DNA of 24,740 bases, taken from Chara braunii (lineage: Eukaryota > Streptophyta > Charophyceae > Charales > Characeae). Below are positions 8,621 to 17,025 of this stretch, piece by piece (positions within the stretch are counted from its first letter, which is position 1; each line of letters opens with the position of its first letter). The notes beneath the pieces were generated by a model. That model was given only the letters and a program-made list of their open reading frames with translations, ran no database searches and was not told where the DNA came from. The stretch is taken from positions 1,270,059-1,294,798 of the forward strand of contig BFEA01000357.1 in assembly GCA_003427395.1 (NCBI GenBank), written 5' to 3'. Position numbers and translations under genes: made by a program.

Positions 8621-9060
8621 GAGCGCACGGTCCCGCAAGCGAGGGGACGTTCCCGGCCGCGTCACGCAGGATTCAGCAGGACTTTAGTCGTAGAGCGTTG
8701 CTGCTCCGGCTGAGTGCACCAGCCATACCTCTCGCGAACCCCTACGACAGGATAGGGCCACGCGAGGTACAACTTACCTCCACCTGCGGGAGCTGTCACC
8801 ATCCCTTAGGTGGGCGTATCCCCGCCGAGCTACCAGTCCACAGTACCAAGGCTTTTACATGCGATCGCAAGTCGTGTTCGACACTCAAGTGTCGGCTGAC
8901 ACTCGCCTTGAGGGGTTAATCTCTTGACGTTAGACAACTGCCAAGGTGGTTGAGAACCACACCCTCTTCTGCACCCTGCGGAGAGTGGGTGATACACAGG
9001 TTCCGGCCTGTGGTGGTAGCCATCCCTTATGGCCATGGAGACAAGCTCCATCATCCAGGG
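8621..9060. other. GC-rich intergenic or element sequence, no gene seen
   Basis: No coding frame with recognisable content and no RNA gene could be supported. A perfect 16-base palindrome-like hairpin (CGACACT, CA, AGTGTCG) lies at 8879-8894. Several short inverted words follow (for example in 8995-9045). It may be internal sequence of another decayed element, but I see no diagnostic motif. Confidence 0.4.
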
Positions 9061-9810
9061 CCTGAAGAAAAGTCAAGGGGTTTGACTTTAACGGCTGTCA
9101 CGGACATCAACGTCCAATTATGAAAATCAACAAGCAAAATCACGCAGTAAATAAATAAGCATTCCAATACCTATATATTAAATTAGAACTCGAGATAAGA
9201 TAAAGGAAGGGAAAATAAACCCATCAGGTATGCAGATTGCGCGACACATGGTTGTCATTCTCACTGCTTCCAAAGTAAAACTCGCATACGAAGCTCCAAA
9301 ATACTAACCTGCATAAAACACAAATACATACGAAAGCCACATTGCCATGCACCAATGTGGTCAACTTTACTGTTCCCTGTAACTCACTCCACGCCTCACA
9401 CACTCAAGCCCCAGCCATTGTTAAACTTTCCAAAAAACCCGTCAATTCTTTATAATGGTCATTAAAAGAAGTACGGTTAAAAACTTCAAAGAAACATATC
9501 AAATCTCAAGGCTAAGGCATCAAGTTGAGGTACAGGTATAAGCAAAGTTGTGTCGTGAGCCGACGAGTCGACGATCAACCAACTGACCTGTTATCAAAGA
9601 TAACAGAAGACGATCCTCGTAGGACCGAGTTGAACTAGTCAGATCTTGAATAAAAAACGGGCAAGCAAAGACCTGTTACACAACACAGGCCAAATCCCAA
9701 ATACTTGAACTTTAAGTTTACGGAGAATAAATCTCCATATCACATCTTACTCGAAATTTTATAAGACTAGATTTTAAATTTATCTCTCTCCAATGGAGCT
9801 CAAAGAATAA
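9061..9810. other. AT-rich sequence without recognised genes
   Basis: Composition changes sharply to AT-rich at about 9100. No frame longer than about 60 codons with any domain is seen on either strand, and no tRNA or structured RNA was recognised. The segment leads into a degenerate tandem repeat. Confidence 0.5.
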
Positions 9811-10180
9811 GGGAAATTCTGGCAGCATCTATACAGGGTGAATTGCCAAGAATTCTCCTATCAAAATATAATCTAACTCTTGAAAACTAGGAAAATTTCG
9901 ACAGCGCTTCTTGTAGGAAAAGTGCCTTTTCAAAATTTATACGAGACTAAATATAAAATTCAGAAATAACTCTGACTTCTCAAAGTCAAATTTTGTCCAA
10001 CTCCCTGATTTAGTAAAAATTTGGGCAGCACCTCCCCTAGAAAAGTAGGCTTCCCAGATTTTAACTAAGCGAGATATAAACTTAGACAAAACTTGAATTG
10101 TGAAAGTCAAAATTTGACGAACTCCTTGGTTTTGTAGAAATTTCGGCAGCGCTTCCCGTAGGAAAAGTAGCTATCCTAAA
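9811..10180. repeat. Degenerate tandem repeat of about 122 bp, 3-4 copies
   Basis: A block close to AAATTTCGGCAGCGCTTCCC is followed by GTAGGAAAAGT. The CAGC word of this block recurs at 9823, 9902, 10026 and 10147, giving spacings of 79, 124 and 121 bases. Each of the later copies is followed by ATTTATAC- or ATTTTAACTAAG-like sequence and then AAAGTCAAA-TTTG. The first copy is shortened by about 43 bases. It is AT-rich and noncoding, in the manner of an old plant satellite or a repeated subterminal part of a retroelement. Confidence 0.8.
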
Positions 10181-10529
10181 TTTATACAAAGCCAAGTAAA
10201 ATAAAAGATCCCATAAAATGCGAGAAATTGATCTAAGTAAAATAAACTTAACTCTGAAAATGCAGGAATTGAACTAACTCTTATAGCTCCAACACGTGGC
10301 GAGCACTAACAGACTACCCTATTAAGCAGCAGAAATAGACAGAACATGAACAAAAGACAAGGTTTTGCTAGCAAGCATGTCATGTCAACAACTCATTCAA
10401 CCAGTTCAAAACAAGGGTTCGTTCATCTAAAGTGTTCATTTTTCGCTTGTTATGATCACAGAAACATTAGTCCCCTATCTTACTTGGTTGATTATCTTTC
10501 AAAGTTGTTCTCAGTCAACCCCATGCAAT
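10181..10529. other. AT-rich spacer, nothing recognised
   Basis: This spacer lies between the 122-bp repeat and the 67-bp array. The open frame starting at 10346 continues into the array only because the array happens to lack stops; it has no domain and a period not divisible by three. Confidence 0.5.
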
Positions 10530-11202
10530 CTGACAGACTTAGCAAGGCGACCGAATCAGTCAAAACGACCTCATCTTTAGCCCCACTTAAATGTCTTAGG
10601 CGAAACGAGCAAGGCGACCGGATCAGTCTGGAGGACCTCATTTCCAGCCTTAGTTCAATGTCTTATGCAAAACGAGCAAGGCGACCGGATCAGTCTGGAA
10701 GACCTCATTTCCAGCCCCAGTTCAATGTCTTAGGCAAAACAAGTCAGGCGGTCGGATCAGTNNNNNNNNNNNNNNNNNNNNNNNNNNNNNNNNNNNNNNN
10801 NNNNNNNNNNNNNNNNNNNNNGTCGGATCAGTCTAGAGGACCTCATTTCCAGCCCCAGTTCAATGTCTTAGGCAAAACGAGCAAGGCGACCGGATCAGTC
10901 TGGAAGACCTCATTTCTAGCCCCAGTTCAATGTCTTAGGCAAAACGAGCAAGGCGACCGGATCAGTCTGGAGGATCTCATTTTCAGCCCTTATTCAATGT
11001 CTTAGGCAAAACGAGCAAGGCGGCCGAATCAGTCTGGAGGACCTCGTTTCCAGTCCCAGTTCAATGTCTTAGGCAAAACGAACAAGGCGACCGGATCAGT
11101 ATGGAGGACCTCATTTCCAGCCCCAGTTCAATGTCTTAGGCAAAACGAGCAAGTCGACTGGATCAGTCTGGAGGACCTCATTTCCAGCCCCAGTTCAATG
11201 TC
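10530..11202. repeat. 67-bp tandem array (about 10 units, with assembly gap)
   Basis: The word GCGACCG or its variants starts at 10547, 10614, 10681, 10748, 10819 (inferred beside the gap), 10886, 10953, 11020, 11087 and 11154. The period is 67 bases except across the gap. A unit consists of GCGACCGGATCAGTCTGG, then a GAGGACCTCATTTCCAGCCC-like block, then CAGTTCAATGTCTTAGGC and AAAACGAGCAAG. Units differ by a few substitutions. Positions 10762-10821 are 60 N, so the true unit count is unknown. It is a noncoding minisatellite. Confidence 0.96.
10762..10821. other. Assembly gap (60 N) inside the 67-bp array
   Basis: Sixty undetermined bases lie within the array. Flanking unit landmarks are 71 bases apart across the gap instead of 67, so the gap length is nominal, or the missing unit is four bases longer, or several units have been collapsed. 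Confidence 0.98.
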
Positions 11203-11588
11203 CAAGCAATCAGCAAAGCGGCAGGTCCTGACCCCAACCCGTTTCAATGTCCAAGCAATCAGCAAAGCGGCAGGTCCTGACCCTGCCCTGTCTCAATGTC
11301 CAAGCAATCGGCAAAGCGGCAGGCCCTAACCCCGCCCCGTCTCAATGTCCAAGCAATCAGCAAAGCGGAAGGTCCTGACCCCGCCCCGTCTCAATGTCCA
11401 AGCAATCAGCAAAGCGCCAAGTCCTGACCCCGCCCCGTCTCAATGTCCAAGCAATCAGCAAAGTGGCAGGTCCTGACCCTGCCCCGTCTCAATGTCCAAG
11501 CAATCAGCAAAGCGGCGGGTCCTGATCCCGCCCCGTCTCAATGTCCAAGCAATCAGCAAAGTGGCAGGATCGGTCAGAAGACCTCATC
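11196..11588. repeat. 49-bp tandem array (8 units) derived from the 67-bp unit
   Basis: CAATGTCCAAGCAATCAGC recurs at 11196, 11245, 11294, 11343, 11392, 11441, 11490 and 11539, with a strict period of 49. The unit continues AAAGCGGCAGGTCCTGACCC and CGCCCCGTCT. It begins in the CAATGTC word of the last 67-bp unit and appears to be that unit lacking about 18 bases. After the last copy the sequence returns to 67-type words (TCAGAAGACCTCATCTCCAG, about 11572-11597). It is noncoding; small frames across it are by-products of the repeat. Confidence 0.96.
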
Positions 11589-11599
11589 TCCAGCCCCAT

Positions 11600-13500
11600 T
11601 CAGATCATCGCAAGCAGACATCGTGGATTCCATTTCAAGCAAAAATGAAATTAAGCAAGCATAGTAATTTTTTTCTGATTCAGTTGAAGTCCTGAATTAA
11701 AGTCAAGGAAATAAACAAAAAGTCAAAACTCAGTCAAACTAGATGAAGGGTGATATAGATAGGGGTATACGGGATCCTAAGGGAGATCGCGTCGGCCTAC
11801 CTCATAGTTCCCTGCCTCGAGGGTCCCACTTGAACCCCGGCAGAGCTCCCGCAATCGGTGGGGCGAACCTCCCACAGTGGCCTTGACACGGAGTACGGGT
11901 TTCAATCCCGCTGCCGCCTTCCTCTCTGAACCAAAGCACTAGACAGAGAGTGAGAAGGGCAGAGAGAGGGAAGTTAAGTCACTCAGATACAAGAGAGGTG
12001 CACTCAGACTCGCGTGAGAGGGCCTTGAAACCTTGACGCACCTGAGGGCCCCGCAATGATGCCCAAATACGCAATAGGATAGCCAACCCCCAGCCAAAAC
12101 GCAGTACGATCAGGCTCAACAACTCTGACGAACCTCCAAGACGCAGCGGTAACCCTGTTGCAGACCCTGATTACTTCCCTCGATTGCAGCGTTGTTTCCC
12201 CTCGCGAAGCTGCCACCACTCAGTCTAAACTGTCGTTACGCAGCCTGGTCAAACCGAAGCCAACTACCAACTATAGGTTCCCTGGGAACTCTCCCACTAG
12301 CGGCAAAGATTCTCCTTCAATTATTTTAGCCCTTCCACAAGCTTGCGACTTGACGGGTACTTGGTCACAGGTAGATCCACAACCTTGCGGCTCACCTCCT
12401 ATTATCCCGTCCGGTAGGATGAGCAACGCACCAACTAGCAACCAAATCTGCCTCCTACGCCTGGCCTGCCGCTGCTTCAACCAAGTAGGATGAGCAGCGC
12501 GCCGGTCAACAGGCAAGTATCCAGCCTCACAGCTTCACTCCTTGCTGCTCCTGCTGATAGGAAGGACGTCACACTAATCAACATATGAGTTTCCAAGTCT
12601 TGTGGTTATCCCCCGTTATTCTCGTGACAACGAGCCCGATGGTCATAAGTGAGTTGGCGACCTTGCGGCTTCAAGTTGTCTCCAGCCAATTTACACAACA
12701 GGAGAATCAACACGCCAGCCAATGACTAGGCTTGCAGCCTTGCGGCTAACCCGTTCTTGTGCCCACTAATTGGGCAAGCACCACACCGGCCAGCAGGCAA
12801 GTCTGCTATTCCGCAGTTTGCCTCCGAGTTCCGCCACTTTAGTCGATGGGGTGGTCAGCGCCCTAGTCAAACAGGCAAACCTCCGATATGGCATTCGACT
12901 TCTTTGCTGCTACAGTCTGATGGTCGGAAGGACGGTGTACAGGTCAAACAAGTAAGTCTTCTATCCCGTAGCCTGGTTCCTCGCTTCTCTTGTTTGACAG
13001 AAAGAGCAGCGCCTCAGTTCGAATAGAGCACATGCCCGTGCTTCTATATTGAAATACAACAGTGCCTTGCACCCTGTGCCGCAATGCATAATGAGGGTGC
13101 AGCAAGTACAACAATCCATACCAGACACAGTAGCCGCTGTAGCAGAAAGCGCCGCAGAAATAACAGTCTATCGTACAACAATGGCGCAGCAAGAGCTACT
13201 ACAGTAGTCAAATTGCCCAGTGACCAGCAGTCACACAGCATCACCGACCCCTTGTGCTGCTTAGACCAGTCGATTATCCAACAGTTGGGCGTGATGGGTT
13301 CTCCCATCTGCCCGAGCCCTGCACATCTAGCTGTATTCACGGCCAGGTCTATATCTGTAGGTAAGTCTCCTCGATTTTCATCAGTCCTCCCCTTTGTCCA
13401 TCTTTTCTCAAATCCAGCCCCCTCACCTTATGTACCTGCCCGCATTCCCATCCAGATGCATACAGCAGGAAGCAGTCCATGCAGCCTTGAAGTTCTCTTT
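11600..13500. other. Unassigned sequence with weakly repeated words
   Basis: No coding region or RNA gene is supported. The words CCTTGCGGCT (about 12383, 12663, 12735) and ACAGGCAAGT or its variants (about 12508, 12795, 12945) recur irregularly, suggesting an old, diverged repeat of roughly 150-280 bases. At 11890-11925 a GGGTTTCAATCCCGC segment resembles a tRNA T-arm, but no cloverleaf can be drawn around it. A donor-like GTAGGTAAGT at about 13357 has no gene context. Confidence 0.4.
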
Positions 13501-14722
13501 CCTTAGATGATTACAGCGGACGAAGAATGTCCCCGTTGAAAATGAATGTGGGACAAACGTTCATGAAACAGGGGCGAAGGAGGTCATGGTCTCGTGCAAA
13601 CGATGCAGAGGGCAACCGAGAGAATGCAGAACGTAGCCACGGGAAACGAAGGTAATGGCTATGTAGACGATGAGGATGACAACTGAACAACGACTCGGAT
13701 GACCATAATCCCACCGGCGAGGAGGACCGCTGCCATCACAACTTTGCAGCCTGCTCTATCACTTCATCAGTTCTAAAAAAAATGAGAATGAATCTTCCGC
13801 TAAAACACGGAAAGATACATACTCTTCGTGAAACCTCTTTTCTCACGCACAGCCCTTCACCATCGCGGCGCCCCATACGTCGCTCAAGAGCCGAAACGGA
13901 CATCGCCATCACACTCACAGTGACCCAAAACCCCTGTTTAGAGCTTTACTTCATCAAAATAGGTCAAGAAATGACCCAAATACACTAATTCTGGATCCCT
14001 GCCATATCTGCTTCCACTACCTCCTTCGCAGCTCATTTTCTACATATCATGGAAACTAGCCGCTCAACTCAAAACCCGACTTTGCCACCAGGTTCGCCCC
14101 GCCCCAAAACATGTGATTCAGTTTTTACTTCAACTAAATCTGTTAGGAAACCGGGGTGCTACAATTTTCTTTACCTTCATCACCATCTCCTCCCCTTCAA
14201 ATCCGGCATGCCAATCCTCGAATGCACCTGGCGCCGCTTCGTGTCCAGATTCGTCTTTTTCCATTAGCTGCCTTGGCTCGTCTCTTCGTCACCCCGTCAC
14301 TGCGGTGACGAGACTACGAAGACGAGCAGCACTTCTGCAACGGTGACGAAGAAGGCCACAGTGATAATGACTACCACTGTGACGAGAGGTACTTGCGACT
14401 GCAGAGGAGAAGACCACTACTACTATAGTGAGGACGGCGAAGCTCAAACGTATTGCGCCACAAATCACCATCTGTGTAAAAATGAGAATGAATCTGCCGT
14501 AAGAACACGGACAGATGAGCTGCCCTCAAGGCAAGTATCAAAACGAACTGAAATGAATCTTCCCGTCAGATGTATTGCTACTCCAAAGTCCCCCTTCCCA
14601 AGTGCCCTCAAGGCAGCCTCTGGTGCCTATATCGGCCTAACTATTGCTCTACCGTCAAGACCGACGCTGCCATCCGACTCGGAGCACCCCAAAACCTCTA
14701 GTTCGCATCCTCCCTCGCTCTA
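13501..14722. other. Unassigned sequence, no gene recognised
   Basis: Short frames only. The word AATGAGAATGAATCT followed by CCG and ACACGGA recurs at about 13780 and 14480, with a weaker third relative near 14550 (AAATGAATCTTCCCG). This points to a diverged repeat spaced about 700 bases apart. An imperfect inverted repeat at 14277-14326 lies between. There is no domain or RNA evidence. Confidence 0.4.
14277..14326. repeat. Imperfect inverted repeat, arms of about 22-24 bp
   Basis: The left arm is 14277-14300 (CTCGTCTCTTCG…CCGTCAC) and the right arm is 14305-14326 (GTGACGAGAC…AGACGAG), with a 4-base centre TGCG. The ends CTCGTC/GACGAG and the centre GTCAC/GTGAC pair perfectly and the middle has mismatches. 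It could form a hairpin or be the relic of a palindromic transposon end. Confidence 0.7.
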
Positions 14723-14847
14723 TTTCATCCGGAAACGAGTGAGATATGTGATTTCCACTCTCCTTCTTCCTCGTTTCCGCCATCTTTCATCCGGAAACGA
14801 GCGAGATATGTGATTTCCACTCTCCTTCTTCCTCGTTTCCGCCATCT
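14723..14847. repeat. 62-bp tandem duplication with internal inverted words
   Basis: The segment from TTTCATCCGGAAACGAG (14723) to GCCATC is repeated at 14785 with one visible substitution (GAGTGAG versus GAGCGAG). Near identity suggests a recent slippage or duplication event. Each unit contains GGAAACGAG and its complement CTCGTTTCC. Confidence 0.95.
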
Positions 14848-14957
14848 CTCCGCACACGTTTTCCTTTTACTAACTCCTATATCACTAACTTATCATCCAA
14901 ACTGACGTTACCAATCAATTCGCCATGCCCAAAAACATTAGAAGTGAGCCTTTATTC

Positions 14958-14981
14958 GCCCGTTTCCGTCGAGAAACGGGC
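14958..14981. repeat. Perfect hairpin GCCCGTTTC/GAAACGGGC
   Basis: Nine-base arms at 14958-14966 and 14973-14981 are separated by six bases (CGTCGA). The CGTTTC/GAAACG core is the same word pair that recurs in the 62-bp duplication just upstream. Confidence 0.85.
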
Positions 14982-15187
14982 GCAGAATCATCTCTTCTGC
15001 CGCCATGGCTGCCCCCTTCCCATCGCTGCGTCCTTCTTCCTCGCCCCGCATGCACTCTGCGTCAGACCCCATCCAGGTTCATCCGTCTTTTGCCTCTCTC
15101 CGCCCTATGCCACTGTGCGCTAATCCAGAAGCTGCGAAGATGCGCCGGCCGGTACAGACAGGAGGACGCCGGGCACTGAAGTCGAAA

Positions 15188-16113
15188 TCTGCTAAGGGGT
15201 GATTAACAACTCACTTGCCGAAATCAATCAGCCCTGACCGGATGATGGAGCAGCGTTGGTCGAGGCAGTTCTGCCGCTGCAGCAAGTGGGAGGGTGGAGG
15301 CCCGCTAATAAGCCAGCAGCGTGAGCCTGGGTGAGGCGGCCGTGGTGCAGATCTTGGTGGCAGTAGCAAATCTTCAAATGAGAACTTTGAAGGCCAAGGA
15401 GGTGGAGAGGTGTCCCACGGAACAACCGCTGGGACAGCCCTGCCGCACAGTCAACACTGCGGCAGCCTCCCACTGGTGCCCCCTGGCCCACTGTACCCAG
15501 GTCTGTCAAACAATTTGCATGGTAGCTTTCGCTGTGAGCTTTTACCTTAGCACCTCTGATACCGGTTGGTGCCGCACTGCACTCGAACCCAGGCACCACA
15601 CGGCGCGCTCGGTGATACAGGCAGCGGGATGGTGGTCGATGAAGCCTATTTCTGCTAAGGAGTATGGATCAACTCACCTGCCGAACTTCGATCAGCCCGA
15701 AGGCTGATAGTGCTGCAGCACACGACCTGTGCTTGACAGCCGTGGTTGCTCCAACGCTGCTGCAAGTGGGAGGGTGCTGGGCCTACCGCAACGCCAACAG
15801 CTTGTGCCAGCAGCTTGTGCCTAGGTGAAGCGGGTCCCGGTGCAGATCTCAGCGGTAGCTGCAAATATTTAAATGGGACTTTTGAAGGCCGACGCAGGAA
15901 TGGTTCCAAGGGAACAGCCTGTTGCAGCCAGCATTGCTGCGGGCCTCCCGACAGTGCCCTGAGCCGCTCGTGCCCGTGCGCAGTCCCGTCTGTCGGGCCC
16001 CAACGGGCATGTTCATACTCAGAACGTTTTACGGCAGGCCTTGGGGCCAGGCACGCTTACACTCAAACCTCTCACATCAGATCGTGAGCGGTAATCTATG
16101 CGCCCGCCAAGGG
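15188..16113. repeat. Diverged tandem duplication, period about 463 bp
   Basis: TCTGCTAAGG at 15188 recurs at 15651. Both are followed by CAACTCAC.TGCCGAA, then GATCAGCC or AATCAGCC, GCAAGTGGGAGGGTG, GGTGCAGATCT, GCAAAT.TT.AAATG, TTTGAAGGCC, GGGACAGCC or GGAACAGCC, and GCGG.CTCCC. Divergence is substantial, so the duplication is old. Unit 1 contains CTCTGATACC (15554-15563), ten bases of a minus-strand tRNA-Met PBS. Close by are TGGTGCC (15567-15573) and GGCACCA (15592-15598) flanking a box-B-like ACTCGAACC, and unit 2 has ACTCAAACC at the matching place. It may be duplicated LTR/leader sequence of another element. Confidence 0.7.
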
Positions 16114-16380
16114 CACCCGTCATCCCGGTTTTCTTCCGCCTCGTGGGCCAATTACCCACCGACTCGTACGCACGTTGAACTCCTCAGCTCATGTTTCAAG
16201 ACGAACAGGATAAAGGAATTTCGTCAACGTCCAGAACACGCGGGAACCTGCGCGGCCCACAAAAAGAGGCCCGTGCTCAAGGTCCTCGAGTGCCGCGACG
16301 GCCACCCGTGTCCGATAATGTAATAGCCGAGTCAGGCCCGTAGGTCCCGACGTCGGTCTCAGAACCGGTCACCTAAGTCA
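16114..16380. other. Unassigned GC-rich spacer
   Basis: No gene, RNA or repeat is recognised between the 463-bp duplication and the AT-rich patch at 16381-16445. Confidence 0.35.
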
Positions 16381-16758
16381 AAGAGTTCAGTAAAAATAAA
16401 ACTAGGAATAACAATAAAAAAAATAATAAAATAAATATAAAATGCGAGGGAGCATAGGAAAAGTAAGGGGACTAGGGGCCGCGCGTCCCGCTGGCCTGTG
16501 ACGCCATGTCGCTAGGCCGCGCCTGGTTGCACCTCGACGTCGATACCCCGCGCGCGCCGCTTACCCGATCGAGGACTCAACTCTCACCTGGGAGCGTGCC
16601 GTCAACTTCAGTCGAGGCCGCACCGGCGTGAATCTGCAAAAAGCATGCCAAATACCCTTGTAAGGGTATTTGGTACGACAGCGGGCACTCGGCTTGCTGG
16701 GGCCTTAGCCCAGAACATGTGATGTCTGACAGGGCCCCTTGAGGGCTCGTTCCTCACA
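16381..16758 (-). repeat. 5' portion of the 3' LTR of element 2; lower edge not found
   Basis: On the minus strand, a purine-leaning tract after the pol stop is followed by TGTGAGGAACGAGCCC, a typical LTR start, so the LTR edge is 16758. The LTR must extend leftward. Its end (…CA on minus, TG on plus) could not be fixed because no 5' LTR of element 2 is present for comparison. It carries a perfect 12-bp inverted repeat (16648-16673) and an A-rich patch on the plus strand (16381-16445). Confidence 0.5.
16648..16673. repeat. Perfect 12-bp inverted repeat CCAAATACCCTT/AAGGGTATTTGG
   Basis: The two 12-base arms (16648-16659 and 16662-16673) are separated only by GT. The position, about 85-110 bases inside the LTR start, falls in U3 or near R, where it could be a protein-binding palindrome or an RNA hairpin. 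Confidence 0.9.
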
Positions 16759-16778
16759 TTCCATGCCCCTTAGCTTCG
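16759..16778 (-). other. Putative polypurine tract of element 2
   Basis: The minus strand reads GAAGCTAAGGGGCATGGAA immediately before the LTR start TGTGAGG, and 18 bases after the pol stop codon at 16797-16799. The purine core is AAGGGG; it is interrupted, so priming ability is uncertain. Confidence 0.55.
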
Positions 16779-16796
16779 AAAGTCTGCTGAGATGCT

Positions 16797-17025
16797 TCAT
16801 GCTGGTGCCTTCCCCTTTAGCTTCTTCTCATAATCTGCCACAATTTGAGGAGCTGTCTTGACAAGTTCCTCCCTTGAAATCCATCGATCTTCCTTCGGAT
16901 CAGTATGATGCCTGGAATGTACTTTGTACTCCCTTGCAATGTTTAGGAGGTCTTCCCCTGCTAGGTGGCTTGGGAACAGGCGTGTCTCTGTGATCCAGGA
17001 TGTCGTCGACGTCCACGTGGCCATC
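16797..17025 (-). pseudogene. C-terminal chromodomain of element 2 integrase, split by a frameshift
   Basis: This part of pol is listed separately. The N-terminal half reads VDDILDHRDTPVPK…GRPPKHCK in one frame. The second half, EYKVHSRHHTDPKEDRWISR followed by EEL, is in another frame, and the switch lies near 16928. The pattern (ILDHR, basic linker, EYKV, ED.W.SREEL) matches the beta strands and helix of chromovirus chromodomains, which bind modified histone H3 and guide integration into heterochromatin. The usual KW pair in the middle strand is HS here, so the aromatic cage may be incomplete, as in group II chromodomains of plant elements. Confidence 0.75.

Noticed and set aside
8621-9060. 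GC-rich segment considered as rDNA
   Set aside because: No recognisable rRNA core motif was found; only short palindromes are present.
10346-11005. Plus-strand frame of 219 codons over the 67-bp array
   Set aside because: The period is not a multiple of three and an N run interrupts it, so the frame would not encode a regular repeat protein; it is a by-product of a stop-poor array.
11196-11588. Regular 49-bp spacing considered as a CRISPR array
   Set aside because: The whole unit is conserved, with no unique spacers, and the context is plant retroelements; it is a minisatellite.
11880-11930. GGGTTTCAATCCCGC considered as part of a tRNA gene
   Set aside because: The T-loop would be one base too long, and no acceptor, D or anticodon arms can be paired around it.
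14343-14813. Plus-strand frame of 156 codons
   Set aside because: No recognisable domain, and it runs through the 62-bp duplication, which changes frame between units (62 is not a multiple of three).
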